Assembly (NCBI GenBank): GCA_963805985.1
Contig: CAWDWG010000009.1
Coordinates: 682,001 to 746,000, forward strand
Direction of reading: 5' to 3'
Origin: Bog-257 sp963805985
Lineage (GTDB): Bacteria; Acidobacteriota; Terriglobia; Terriglobales; Acidobacteriaceae
Length of the DNA: 64,000 nt
Under the pieces are notes generated by a model. The model worked only from the letters and a program-made list of their open reading frames with translations. It made no database searches and was not told the origin of the DNA. Positions 28,504-37,189 of this stretch are shown here, piece by piece (the stretch's first letter is position 1; the number at the start of each line of letters is the position of its first letter). Both the position numbers and the translations under genes were made by a program.

Positions 28504-29514
28504 TTATCCTTCCAGGTCCTTCTGGAGCGGGATGATTCCCGGCACCAGCCAGTCGTTCCACATCTCGTCGATCTTGCTCTGGAAGTATTCGATGTCTTCC
28601 TCGATGAAGTGCGCGAACCTTCCCTGCTTGAGCAAGTAATCGCGAACCGGCAGCCGCTTGAACCTGCCATTGGCAATGTCTTTCGTCTTGCCATACAGCT
28701 TCAGCTTGCCGTTCTCGATTTCGTACAACGGCCAGATGCCGGTGTTGACCGCCAGCTCGCCGAGTTCGAACGACAACACGGGATCGAAGTCCCAGCCTTT
28801 CGGGCAGGGATTCAGGCAGTGAATGAAGGTTGGTCCGCCGACGGTCAGCGCTCTGCGAACGCTGTTCATCGCCTGCAGGGGATACGAAGTCGAGATCGTC
28901 GACACGTACTTGCAGGTCGGATGACCGACCATCATTAGCGGCGCCATGTTCTTCTTCCAGCGGTGATTCATGATCCGCTTCATCTTGCCCGGCGTACTGA
29001 ACGAGGTGTTCACGCCATACGGCGACGTTCCGGAGATCTGGATGTCGGTATTGGCGTAGGACTCGTTGTCGTACATCAGGATCAGCAGGTTGTAATCGGG
29101 ATGGGTCATCGTCGCCGAGATGCCGTTCAGGCCCATGTCGGCGCCGCCGCCGTCACCGCAGAAGGCGATGACGTTGATCGGCTCATCCTTCATCACGCCC
29201 TTACGCATCTGGACGCGAAATGCCGCAGCCGCGCCCAATGCCGCCGAGCCCGAGCTGCCCAGCTGGGTGTGCATCCAGGGCACGCCCCACGGCGTCGCAT
29301 AGTACGAGGTGTTAGCCACGTACATGCAGCCGGTGCTGCCCAGAATGATCGTCCGCGGACCTGCAGCCTTCGCCATCAGTTTCATGATTTGCGCAGACTC
29401 GCAAGCCTGGCAGGTGCGGTGGCCGGACGTGTAGTACTCGTTGAATGGAACCTTCTTCACTCCGTGGAAGGCTTCCAGGTTTTGCGTCGGTTTCTCTTCT
29501 ACAAATGTGCTCAT
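28504..29514 (-). CDS. oorB: Oxalate oxidoreductase beta subunit (TPP and Fe-S)
   Basis: This subunit binds thiamine pyrophosphate and a [4Fe-4S] cluster in 2-oxoacid:ferredoxin oxidoreductases. From the ATG at 29514 (336 residues) the N terminus has the cluster motif 'CQACESAQ' (C35, C38), with another Cys in 'GSTGCMYVANTSYYATPWGVPWMH' and a last one in 'CLNPCPKGW'. The TPP motif is 'CGDGGGADMGLNGI' with 'YDNESYANTDIQISG'. The family is certain. The substrate is read from the alpha subunit and the operon. It follows oorA by 20 bases. Confidence 0.85.
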   Translation of the reverse strand: MSTFVEEKPTQNLEAFHGVKKVPFNEYYTSGHRTCQACESAQIMKLMAKAAGPRTIILGSTGCMYVANTSYYATPWGVPWMHTQLGSSGSAALGAAAAFRVQMRKGVMKDEPINVIAFCGDGGGADMGLNGISATMTHPDYNLLILMYDNESYANTDIQISGTSPYGVNTSFSTPGKMKRIMNHRWKKNMAPLMMVGHPTCKYVSTISTSYPLQAMNSVRRALTVGGPTFIHCLNPCPKGWDFDPVLSFELGELAVNTGIWPLYEIENGKLKLYGKTKDIANGRFKRLPVRDYLLKQGRFAHFIEEDIEYFQSKIDEMWNDWLVPGIIPLQKDLEG

Positions 29515-29534
29515 GATGGTTGTCCTTTCCGGCT

Positions 29535-30770
29535 CTAGGACCGCAGCCCGATCCACTGGGTCAGAGGTTGCGCCTTGCCATTGGCAGCTTGGAACACGAT
29601 GTCGGTCATCTCTTCCACGTCCGGCACGGTAACTTCACGTCCGCCCAAACCGCAGATGAAGCCCAGCACCGGCGGCCGCGTGGCTGCGCCCGTATACATC
29701 GCCGAGCGAAGTTCCGTGGCTACGACGCCGCTGAGATTGGGTGAACCGAACGAGAAGTCGCGATCGATCACGCCGATTGCCTTGAAGCGTTCCAGGCACT
29801 TGGCGATCTCGGGACCGGGAAATGGCCGGAACCAGCGCAGCCGCACAAAGCCAACCTTCTTGCCTTGCTCGCGCAGCTTGCGGATGGCCACCTTGACCGG
29901 CGTGGACATCGTGCCCATGCCGAGCAGCACGACGTCCGCGTCTTCGGTCATATACTCCTCGAAGAACGGGTTGCCGTACTTGCGGCCGAAATTCTTCTCG
30001 AACTCGGCATAGACTTCGCGAATCACGTCGCAGGTAATCTCGGTGATTGCGTAGTTCTGCCGGCGGATCTCCATCACCCAGTCCTCGTTGACCTGCGGTG
30101 CGATGGAGATGACGTTGTCGGGGTGCATGAGCAGAGCGCCGCGGTTGTAAGGAGGCAGGAACTTCTTGACCTGCTCCGCCGTGGGGATCTGGACTAGAGC
30201 TTGCGAGTGGGTGAGGAACGCGCCGTCGCAGCTAATCGCCAGCGGAACCATGATGCGGGAATCTTCCGCCAAGCGATAGGCAATCAGCGCGGTATCCAGC
30301 GCTTCCTGGGCGCTGTCGACCCAGGTAAGCAACCAGCCCAGGTCGCGAACTGCCAGCGCGTCGTTGTGCTCCACGCCGAATGCGCCGGGATCGTCCAGCG
30401 CGCGGTTGCCAACCATGCAGACCATCGGCACACGCAGTGCCGGGCTGACAGTCAGCGCTTCCATGGCATACATCCAGCCAACACCACTGGAGCCACAGAA
30501 CGTACGCGCGCCGCACACCGAAGCGTGCTTGACGATCTCGAATTGTGAATGCTCGCCTTCTGCCACGATGTACTCGCAGTCCATCTCGCCGTCGGCTACC
30601 AACTGGCTGATGTACTGCATGACCGTGTCATAAGGCCGGATGGGATAAGCCGTGACCACGTCCACGTTGGCCAACTTGCATGCAATCGCAATGGCTTCGG
30701 CGCCGGTAATCAGGGCTTCCTGCTCCTGAACCTTCTTCTTTTGCTCGACAGGTACTGTTAATGTCGCCAT
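29535..30770 (-). CDS. oorA: Oxalate oxidoreductase alpha subunit
   Basis: This 411-residue protein is the alpha subunit of a 2-oxoacid:ferredoxin oxidoreductase (domains I and II: 'ALITGAEAIAIACKLANVDVV', 'GARTFCGSSGVGWMYAMEALT', 'VVLLGMGTMSTPVKVAIRKLREQG'). The substrate loop reads YPIRP (R45), where pyruvate enzymes have YPITP. From knowledge of the Moorella thermoacetica enzyme, an Arg at this place contacts the second carboxylate and marks oxalate oxidoreductase, which converts oxalate to two CO2 while reducing ferredoxin. Also supporting are the fused gamma-delta subunit upstream, the FadR-type regulator and the OFA transporter. An AAGGAG site precedes the ATG. Confidence 0.82.
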   Translation of the reverse strand: MATLTVPVEQKKKVQEQEALITGAEAIAIACKLANVDVVTAYPIRPYDTVMQYISQLVADGEMDCEYIVAEGEHSQFEIVKHASVCGARTFCGSSGVGWMYAMEALTVSPALRVPMVCMVGNRALDDPGAFGVEHNDALAVRDLGWLLTWVDSAQEALDTALIAYRLAEDSRIMVPLAISCDGAFLTHSQALVQIPTAEQVKKFLPPYNRGALLMHPDNVISIAPQVNEDWVMEIRRQNYAITEITCDVIREVYAEFEKNFGRKYGNPFFEEYMTEDADVVLLGMGTMSTPVKVAIRKLREQGKKVGFVRLRWFRPFPGPEIAKCLERFKAIGVIDRDFSFGSPNLSGVVATELRSAMYTGAATRPPVLGFICGLGGREVTVPDVEEMTDIVFQAANGKAQPLTQWIGLRS

Positions 30771-30815
30771 CTTGCTATCTCCTTCTTCTGGCGTCTTCTT
30801 GCCGCCGATTTGCCA

Positions 30816-31997
30816 TTAGGCTTTTGCAGCGATTTCCAGGGCCTTCGGTACCTCTTCCTCATACTGGCCGCGATAACGGAATCCATGGGCGCGCTTCTCG
30901 ATCGGCTCCGCCTTCTGAATGGTCGTCTCCAGCCACTTCAGATAGACGTCCTGGTTCTTCTTGAACGCCTCCCACTGGCTCTTGTTATCGGTGAACTCGG
31001 TTTCGTTCACCATCGAGATGCAGTCATTGACCGGGCAGACGGCTTCGCAGACGCCGCAGCCGCAGCACGACTCGAAATTGGCTTCGTAGGTTCCGTCCGG
31101 CGTGACATCGAAGGACGCATCCGGGCAGTTCAGCCAGCACAGCGTGCACTTGGTGCAGGTCTTGAAATTGATGACCGGCCGCATGGTGCGCGTCGAATAC
31201 TTCTTGAACAACTCGTTGCGGTGCGGACGGAAGCCGCCCTTCTCGCCGGTCGTCGGATCGGCATACGGCCCGCCTTGCGGCTGTCCCGTAACCGAAACGC
31301 CGCCGCGCATCTTCTCCCAACCAGGCAGCGTGAATTTGAACAGCTCCTCAGGATTGCCCTGGCCGGGCTTTACATCGCTGGTGGTGAAGCGCTCGTAAGC
31401 GCCGCGCGCCGAAGTCACCTTCAACGGATTCTTCAGCTTCTCGTTGATGTACTGCTCAACAGCCTTCAGGCTAAACAGACCCGGCAACACCTTGGCGATG
31501 ACGCCGAGAACGCGAACATCGGTGTGGTCGTCTTTGTAGACCCACATGCCGGAGAAGCTGGCTGTGCCCTTGATGACGCCCAGCTTGTACGGCTCTTCCC
31601 GGCGGTGAATGTTGTTCAGCAGTGCGGGGGCGTCATCCTGCGAAACCACGGCCAGCGTGGCCCCGGCTTTCAGTGCATGATGCACCGGCTGCAGACCGTA
31701 CCAGGCCCACGACTCGGCGCCCTTGGTGAGGGTGTCATCGACAACCACGGTCAGGTCGACCTGTTTTGGTTCATACTGCGCCATTCCGGCTTCGAGCGTC
31801 TGCTCGTCATTGGCGACGATGGCGAAACTCTTGGCGGGAATGCCATTGCGTTCGGGGGCGTCTCCATAACGGCCAAAGGAGATACCCAGTTTGCCTTCGT
31901 TGTGCGCGGCCAGAACTATGCCGCGAGTTATGTTCTTAGCCAAGGTCTTCTGGAAGACCCCACGGTAGATGACTTCGACCGCGAATAGCTGGCCCAT
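30816..31997 (-). CDS. oorDG: Oxalate oxidoreductase fused gamma-delta subunit
   Basis: This 393-residue protein joins the gamma domain (residues 1-185, 'VIYRGVFQKTLAKNITRGIVLAAHNEGK') to a ferredoxin-like delta domain with two [4Fe-4S] motifs: C281-C284-C287-C291 and C311-C314-C317-C321. A connecting stretch lies between (about 190-275), and a charged tail of about 65 residues follows. A gamma-delta fusion is also known in the Moorella oxalate enzyme, while most pyruvate enzymes have four separate subunits or one polypeptide. The ATG at 31997 has GGAGG eight bases upstream and lies 19 bases after the regulator stop; the frame is open further upstream into the regulator. Confidence 0.85.
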   Translation of the reverse strand: MGQLFAVEVIYRGVFQKTLAKNITRGIVLAAHNEGKLGISFGRYGDAPERNGIPAKSFAIVANDEQTLEAGMAQYEPKQVDLTVVVDDTLTKGAESWAWYGLQPVHHALKAGATLAVVSQDDAPALLNNIHRREEPYKLGVIKGTASFSGMWVYKDDHTDVRVLGVIAKVLPGLFSLKAVEQYINEKLKNPLKVTSARGAYERFTTSDVKPGQGNPEELFKFTLPGWEKMRGGVSVTGQPQGGPYADPTTGEKGGFRPHRNELFKKYSTRTMRPVINFKTCTKCTLCWLNCPDASFDVTPDGTYEANFESCCGCGVCEAVCPVNDCISMVNETEFTDNKSQWEAFKKNQDVYLKWLETTIQKAEPIEKRAHGFRYRGQYEEEVPKALEIAAKA

Positions 31998-32016
31998 ATT
32001 TGCAACCTCCGTCCTT

Positions 32017-32754
32017 TTACTGCTCTTTGAGTGCAATGTTTTCGATTTCTTGCAGGTGACGATCCATGGCGCGTTCGGCGGCCTTGGCATCGCGCCGCTT
32101 CAGCGCCGACAGAATTCGGCGATGACCGGCAAGCGATTTCTCCTGCCGGCCCTTGCCCAGAAACACGTGCTTCCGGGCGTCGCGCAACAGCTCCATCAAT
32201 ACATCCACTACTCTCAACACCGCGCTGTTGTTGCAGGCCAGGGCGATGCTGTAGTGAAACTCGGAATCTTCTTCCACTGCGAGTTCGCCGCGGCGAACCT
32301 TGGCCGCCTGGCGATCGAGAATCTCTTCCATCTCCTTCAACTCATCCTCGGAGGCGCGCTGGGCTGCACGGGCCACCAGGTGCGGCTCGAGCATCTTGCG
32401 TACATCGATAAGTTCGGCTACCAGCTTGCTTTTTTCGCGCAGCGCGTCGGCCAGTCGATCGGCTGAAGTGTCCTGAGGATTGCAAACCACTGTGCCGATA
32501 CCCTGGCGCGGCTCCAGCAGGCCGATCGCCTCCAGAGCGCGAATGGCGTCACGAACCGAGCCGCGACTGACCCCGAGCACCTCCGCCAAATGCCGCTCCG
32601 ACGGCAGCAGGTCGCCAGGCTTTAGCTGTTCCGTAATGTGCCGCTCCAGTTGCCGCGCAACTGTCTGGTAGACCTTGTTTCGGGGAATTGCCTCGAAGCT
32701 GATGTGCGCTGATGCTTCCATGGCAAACGGTTCAGTGGTCTGATGACTAACCAC
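32017..32754 (-). CDS. FadR-type GntR-family transcription regulator
   Basis: This protein of 245 residues has a GntR winged helix ('KVYQTVARQLERHITEQLKPGDLLPSERHLAEVLGVSRGSVRDAIRALEAIGLLE' in two blocks) and an all-helical FCD ligand domain ('LVAELIDVRKMLEPHLVARAAQRA', 'EEDSEFHYSIALACNNSAVLRVVDVLMELLRDAR'). FCD regulators respond to small carboxylates such as lactate, pyruvate or malonate. It is the first gene of the oxalate oxidoreductase operon and probably controls it. The start is either GTG 32754 or ATG 32721; neither has a strong ribosome site. Confidence 0.88.
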   Translation of the reverse strand: MVSHQTTEPFAMEASAHISFEAIPRNKVYQTVARQLERHITEQLKPGDLLPSERHLAEVLGVSRGSVRDAIRALEAIGLLEPRQGIGTVVCNPQDTSADRLADALREKSKLVAELIDVRKMLEPHLVARAAQRASEDELKEMEEILDRQAAKVRRGELAVEEDSEFHYSIALACNNSAVLRVVDVLMELLRDARKHVFLGKGRQEKSLAGHRRILSALKRRDAKAAERAMDRHLQEIENIALKEQ

Positions 32755-32755
32755 T
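32734..32755 (-). promoter_or_regulatory. Possible operator of the FadR-type regulator
   Basis: The inverted repeat AGTGGT-N10-ACCACT overlaps the GTG start and lies just upstream of the ATG at 32721. TGGT/ACCA half-sites are typical for GntR/FadR-family operators, although the spacing here is wider than usual. Autoregulation of the regulator-oor operon is an inference. Confidence 0.35.
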
Positions 32756-32811
32756 TTCTCGCCTGAGAGGTGAATGCAACAAGGACGAGGGTCACGTTCG
32801 GATGTGATAAG

Positions 32812-32846
32812 GAAAAGAAAAAGGGCGCGCCGTTGGCGACGCGCCC
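32812..32846 (-). terminator. Rho-independent terminator of maeB
   Basis: A 7-bp GC stem (32823-32829/32840-32846, GGGCGCG/CGCGCCC) with a 10-base loop is followed on the - strand by TTTTTCTTTTCC. It lies 25 bases after the maeB stop and separates maeB from the regulator-oor operon. Confidence 0.88.
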
Positions 32847-32871
32847 GAACCGCACGAACATCTGTTCTGAA

Positions 32872-35175
32872 CTACACGCCCACCGCCGCTGCAGCTTCCG
32901 CTGCACGCGCCGCCGGAGTGAATGCCACGTCCTGCGCATCCACTACAGCTACGGTCGTGATGTTGACGATCTCTTCCACCTCAACACCGCGCGTCAAAAG
33001 ATGAACCGGCTTCGCCATACCAGTTAGGATCGGACCCAGCTTTTCCGCTCCGCCGATGCTGGTGAGCAGACGGCAAGCGATGTTGCTGGCTTCCAGGTTG
33101 GGGAAGATCAGCACATTGGCCCCGTTCTTCAGCGACGAGAATGGGAAGGCCGCTTCCAGCTTCTTGCCATTGACCGCGATGTCGCCCTGCAGCTCGCCAT
33201 CGACGATCAGCGTGGGATCGGCATAACGCGCCAGCTCGGCTGCGCGCTTCATCTTCTCGCACAACGGATGACGAGTGCTGCCAAAGCTCGAGAACGACAG
33301 CATGGCGACGCGCGGCTCGATGCCGAAGCGGCGCGCTTCCTGCGCGGTACAGAGGGCGATCTCCGCCAGCTCCTCGGCCGTCGGTTCGATGTTGACCGTC
33401 GCGTCGGCGAGGAAGTACAGATCGCCCTTGCGAGTGATGATCAGATAAACGCCCGAGACCTTGTGGATCCCCTCGCGCACTCCAATCACCTGCAACGCCG
33501 GACGAATCGTGTCGGGATAGTTCTGCGTGACGCCCGATACCAGCGCGTCGGCATCGCCCATGCGCACCATCATCGAGCCGAGGACATTGGGATCGTTCAT
33601 CAGTTCGTCGGCCGACCCCAGCGTCACACCGCGGCGCTGCCGCAGGCGATACAGCTCTTTGACATACTCTGCGCGACGCGGCGCGCTCTCCGGTTCGACG
33701 ATGGTGATCCCGTCGAGCGGCACGCCCAACTGCGCGGCATTGCGCTCGATCTCCGACTTGCGTCCCAGCAGGACCGGCGACGCAATCTTCTCTTCGATCA
33801 GCACATTGCAGGCGCGCAGGATCTTCTGATGTGCGCCCTCGGGAAAGACCACGCGCTTGGGATTCGCCTGCGCCTTGTGAATCATGGCGCGCATCAGCCC
33901 GTGCGCCTTGCCCAGCCGGTTTTCCAGCTGGTCGCGATACTCATCGAGGTTGACCGGCTTCTGCGCGACGCCGGTTTCCATGGCAGCCTTCGCGACCGCC
34001 GTTGCTTCCCACACCAGCACGCGCGGGTCGAACGGAGTAGGAATGATGTAGTCGCGGCCGTAGGCCAACCGCTCCACACCGTAGGCGCGGCAAACGGAGT
34101 CGGGAACATCTTCCTTCGCCAGCGCGGCTAGCGCTTTGGTTGCCGCCAGCTTCATCTCTTCATTGATGGTCGTGGCATGCACGTCGAGCGCGCCGCGGAA
34201 GAGGGACGGGAAGCCGAGAACGTTGTTGATCTGGTTAGGATAATCGGAGCGGCCAGTCGCCATGATGAGATCCTTGCGAACCGCGCGCGCTTCCTCGTAG
34301 GTGATCTCCGGATCAGGATTCGCCATTGCAAAAACCAGCGGATTCGGCGCCATCGAGGCGATCATTTCCGCCGTGAATGCGCCCTTCACAGACAGGCCCA
34401 GGAGCAGATCGGCGCCCTTCGCCGCATCAGCCAGCGTCCGCTTTTTGGTATCCTGCGCCAGCCGCTCCTTATAAGGATTCATTCCTTCCTTGCGGCCCTT
34501 GTACACGATGCCCTTGGTGTCGACCATGGTGATGTTTTCGCGCTTCACGCCCATGCAGATGTAATGTTCAGCCGTCGCAATGCCGGAAGCACCGGCGCCG
34601 TTGATGACGACCTTGATCTGGTCGAGCTTCTTCCCGGTGAGCTCTACCGCATTCTGCAGCGCCGCGCCGGTGATGATCGCCGTGCCGTGCTGATCGTCAT
34701 GGAAGACGGGAATCTTCATCGTCTTCTTCAGCGTCTCTTCGATGTAGAAGCACTCCGGCGCCTTGATGTCTTCCAGGTTGATGCCGCCGAAGGTGGGCTC
34801 GAGCAACTGGCAGGCCTTGATGATCTCGTCGGGATTCTTGGTGTCGAGCTCGATATCAAACACATCGATGCCGGCGAATCTTTTGAACAGGACGCCTTTG
34901 CCTTCCATGACCGGCTTGCCGGCCTGCGCGCCGATGTCGCCGAGTCCCAGGACCGCGGTGCCGTTGGTGACCACGGCAACCAGGTTGCCTTTGTTGGTGT
35001 ACTTGAATGCGTCTTGCGGATTCTTCTCGATTTCGAGGCAGGGAACCGCTACGCCAGGGGTGTAGGCGAGGCTTAGGTCGCGTTGCGTGAGGCAAGCCTT
35101 GGTTGGGGTAACCTCGGTCTTTCCCGGCCGCGGCTGCGAGTGGTAGTCGAGTGCATCCTGCTTAGTGATGGGCAT
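32872..35175 (-). CDS. maeB: NADP-type malic enzyme with phosphotransacetylase-like domain
   Basis: Malic enzyme decarboxylates malate to pyruvate with reduction of NAD(P). The 767 residues hold the malic enzyme part (about 1-425: 'LSLAYTPGVAVPCLEI', 'GLGDIGAQAGKPVMEGKG', 'INGAGASGIATAEHYICMG') and a C-terminal phosphotransacetylase-like domain (about 430-767: 'RVVFPEGAHQKILRA', 'NPNVLGSMMVRMGDADALVSG'). In MaeB proteins the latter is regulatory and binds acetyl-CoA. This size and layout match MaeB of proteobacteria. It sits upstream of the oxalate locus but ends at its own terminator. Confidence 0.96.
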   Translation of the reverse strand: MPITKQDALDYHSQPRPGKTEVTPTKACLTQRDLSLAYTPGVAVPCLEIEKNPQDAFKYTNKGNLVAVVTNGTAVLGLGDIGAQAGKPVMEGKGVLFKRFAGIDVFDIELDTKNPDEIIKACQLLEPTFGGINLEDIKAPECFYIEETLKKTMKIPVFHDDQHGTAIITGAALQNAVELTGKKLDQIKVVINGAGASGIATAEHYICMGVKRENITMVDTKGIVYKGRKEGMNPYKERLAQDTKKRTLADAAKGADLLLGLSVKGAFTAEMIASMAPNPLVFAMANPDPEITYEEARAVRKDLIMATGRSDYPNQINNVLGFPSLFRGALDVHATTINEEMKLAATKALAALAKEDVPDSVCRAYGVERLAYGRDYIIPTPFDPRVLVWEATAVAKAAMETGVAQKPVNLDEYRDQLENRLGKAHGLMRAMIHKAQANPKRVVFPEGAHQKILRACNVLIEEKIASPVLLGRKSEIERNAAQLGVPLDGITIVEPESAPRRAEYVKELYRLRQRRGVTLGSADELMNDPNVLGSMMVRMGDADALVSGVTQNYPDTIRPALQVIGVREGIHKVSGVYLIITRKGDLYFLADATVNIEPTAEELAEIALCTAQEARRFGIEPRVAMLSFSSFGSTRHPLCEKMKRAAELARYADPTLIVDGELQGDIAVNGKKLEAAFPFSSLKNGANVLIFPNLEASNIACRLLTSIGGAEKLGPILTGMAKPVHLLTRGVEVEEIVNITTVAVVDAQDVAFTPAARAAEAAAAVGV

Positions 35176-35607
35176 TACAGCCTCCGATGAATGAACGTAG
35201 ATTTCGTGCGGGCAATCCAGTTCCGGCTTGCTTACGACCGTGGCGAGTTATGAATTGAACAGTCAATGATTGAGGCGCGAAATAAGTGCATCCGCAGAAG
35301 CGCGCACGGACGCCGCCAGCCGGAAAAAATTGATCCCACTACTAACCTAGGCCGCGCTTATTACCGGGAGTAGTGCAGATGTCACAAGGGGTTGTGAGAT
35401 TGCTCACTTTCGCCTGTTCAACGGTGTGTCACCACGGAAACACGGAATACACGGAACTGGGAAAAACTAAAGTCACTTCCGTGCCTTCCGTCCTTCCGTG
35501 GTGAATACCTCCTCCTCGGCGTCCTCTGCATTCAGTATTCTGTCTAGTAGGCAACCCAGGCAGCTGCAAGAGGAGGAGAACCCATCGGCGCAACGCTCGC
35601 TTCGCTA
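35176..35607. other. Intergenic region between maeB and the TauE-like gene
   Basis: These divergently flanked 430 bases contain the maeB promoter side, the imperfect palindrome at 35429-35505 and an AGGAGG ribosome site at 35571-35576 belonging to the TauE-like gene. No further gene is visible. Confidence 0.5.
35429..35505. repeat. Large imperfect palindrome built from CCGTG/CACGG units
   Basis: The left arm (35429-35454) contains repeated CACGGAA units and the right arm (from about 35474 to 35505) the complementary TTCCGTG units. The outer 18 bases of each arm match with only a few mismatches. The unit repeats inside the arms suggest a dispersed repeat (MITE- or REP-like) common between genes in large soil-bacterial genomes. 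It is not followed by a T-tract. Confidence 0.6.
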
Positions 35608-36378
35608 TTGATTCACGGTCTCTTCCTGTTTGCAGCAGCTGCCATTGCCGGCACGCTGAACGCAATAGCCGGCGGCGGCAGCTTCATTTCCTTTCCCGCG
35701 CTGTTATCGACAGGAGTTCCGGCGATTCAGGCCAATGCGACGAACACGGTTGCGTTGTGGCCGGGATTGGCCGCCAGCACCGGCGCATATTTGAAGCGCC
35801 TGGACACGCCCCGCGCGCTGCTGATTCCCCTGGTCGTGACCAGCGTGATTGGAGGCTTCGCCGGCTCGCTACTCCTGCTGAAGACGCCGCAACACGTCTT
35901 CATGCGCCTGGTCCCGTGGCTGCTGTTAAGCGGGACGCTGCTGTTCGCCTTCGGCAATCAGATTCGCGCCCTCGTCGGCAGGAAGTCTGCGACAGAGGAT
36001 TGGCGGACGTTTTCATGGCAGGCAATTACCGTAGCGTCGTTCGTTGAGCTGCTGATTGGAATCTACGGTGGATACTTTGGCGCGGGGATCGGGTTTATTA
36101 CGCTGGCTATGCTGGCTGCGTTGGGCATGCACGATATTCACGCCATGGGCGCGATTCGCACCTTGCTGGCGGTTGTAATCAATGCCGCGGCCGTGCTGAT
36201 CTTCATTCTCGCGCGTGCCGTGTTTTGGCCGCAGTGCCTGGTGATGGTTGCCGGCGCGACCGCTGGCGGCTGGTTCGGCGCACACTTCGCGCAGAAAGCC
36301 GACCCGGTGAAAGTGCGGCGCGTCATCATCGGCATTGGACTGGCGATGAGCGCATATTACTTCATCACGGTGCGATAG
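35608..36378 (+). CDS. TauE/SafE-family membrane exporter
   Basis: This protein of about 256 residues has eight hydrophobic segments and the family's N-terminal 'GTLNAIAGGGSFISFPALL' with a second repeat 'LLIGIYGGYFGAGIGFITLAML'. Members move sulfite, sulfoacetate or other small anions. The given start is a TTG without a ribosome site. A perfect AGGAGG (35571-35576) instead sits 7 bases before an in-frame ATC at 35584, which would add eight residues; either an unusual start codon or a base error is possible. The substrate is unknown. Confidence 0.85.
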   Translation: MIHGLFLFAAAAIAGTLNAIAGGGSFISFPALLSTGVPAIQANATNTVALWPGLAASTGAYLKRLDTPRALLIPLVVTSVIGGFAGSLLLLKTPQHVFMRLVPWLLLSGTLLFAFGNQIRALVGRKSATEDWRTFSWQAITVASFVELLIGIYGGYFGAGIGFITLAMLAALGMHDIHAMGAIRTLLAVVINAAAVLIFILARAVFWPQCLVMVAGATAGGWFGAHFAQKADPVKVRRVIIGIGLAMSAYYFITVR

Positions 36379-36385
36379 ACCGTCT

Positions 36386-37189
36386 TCACATCCCTGCCTT
36401 TCGGTACAGCATGGCCATTGGATTCGCCGGCCCGTAGCCACTCCCAATGCGCACACCGCTTCGAATTGCTTCGGTGATGAACTCCTTGGCCGCGGTCACA
36501 CTCTCGACCACAGTTTTCTTGTGGGCCAGATTGGCCGCGATTGCCGACGCGAAGATGCAGCCGGTCCCGTGCGTGTCCTGGCTGTCGATGCGATCGGCGT
36601 TGAAGACGGTGAACTCGCGGCCGTCATACAGCAGGTCGGCGGCTACGTTCACCAGATGACCTCCCTTGATTACGACATTCTTCGGCCCCAGATCGAGGAT
36701 CGCGCGTGCCGCTTCTTTCATCTCGGCGAGGGTCGTGATCTCGGCTCCCGTGAGCACGCCGGCTTCCGGCAAGTTGGGGGTAACCACAGTCGCGTGTGGC
36801 AGGAGTTTCGCCTTCAGCGCAGCGATGGCCTCCGGCTTGAGCAGCGCCGCGCCATGCTTGGAGATCATCACCGGATCAAGCACCAGCGGCCCGGTTTCGC
36901 GCCCCGCGATGGCTGCCGCGACCGCCTCGACAACTTCAGCGTTCACCAGCATGCCGGTCTTGATTGCGTCGCAGCCGATGTCACTCAGGCACGCCTCGAT
37001 TTGTTTTGCTACGAACTCCGGCGCGATCTCCAGAATGCCGCAGAACTCGCGGGTGTTCTGCGCTGTTATCGCCGTAACGGCCGTCATTCCAAAGACGCCC
37101 AGCGCCGAGACAGTCTTGAGGTCAGCTTGAATTCCAGCCCCGCCGCCGCAGTCGGAGCCGGCGATGATCAATACACGTGGAGGGGTCAT
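36386..37189 (-). CDS. thiD: Hydroxymethylpyrimidine/phosphomethylpyrimidine kinase
   Basis: ThiD phosphorylates HMP and HMP-phosphate to HMP-diphosphate for thiamine synthesis. The 267 residues show the ribokinase-fold signatures 'ALIIAGSDCGGGAGIQADLKT'-type N terminus, 'GCDAIKTGMLVNAEVVEAVA', 'VLDPVMISKHGAALL', 'VVTPNLPEAGVLTG' and the anion-hole 'DTHGTGCIFASAIAANLA'. It is divergent from thiH. No THI-box riboswitch motif was found upstream. Thiamine pyrophosphate is the cofactor of the oxidoreductase encoded nearby. Confidence 0.95.
   Translation of the reverse strand: MTPPRVLIIAGSDCGGGAGIQADLKTVSALGVFGMTAVTAITAQNTREFCGILEIAPEFVAKQIEACLSDIGCDAIKTGMLVNAEVVEAVAAAIAGRETGPLVLDPVMISKHGAALLKPEAIAALKAKLLPHATVVTPNLPEAGVLTGAEITTLAEMKEAARAILDLGPKNVVIKGGHLVNVAADLLYDGREFTVFNADRIDSQDTHGTGCIFASAIAANLAHKKTVVESVTAAKEFITEAIRSGVRIGSGYGPANPMAMLYRKAGM

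Noticed and set aside
28504..31997. First reading as pyruvate:ferredoxin oxidoreductase (porABGD)
   Set aside because: The YPIRP substrate loop, the fused gamma-delta subunit, the FadR-type regulator and the OFA transporter fit oxalate oxidoreductase better. Pyruvate activity is not excluded.
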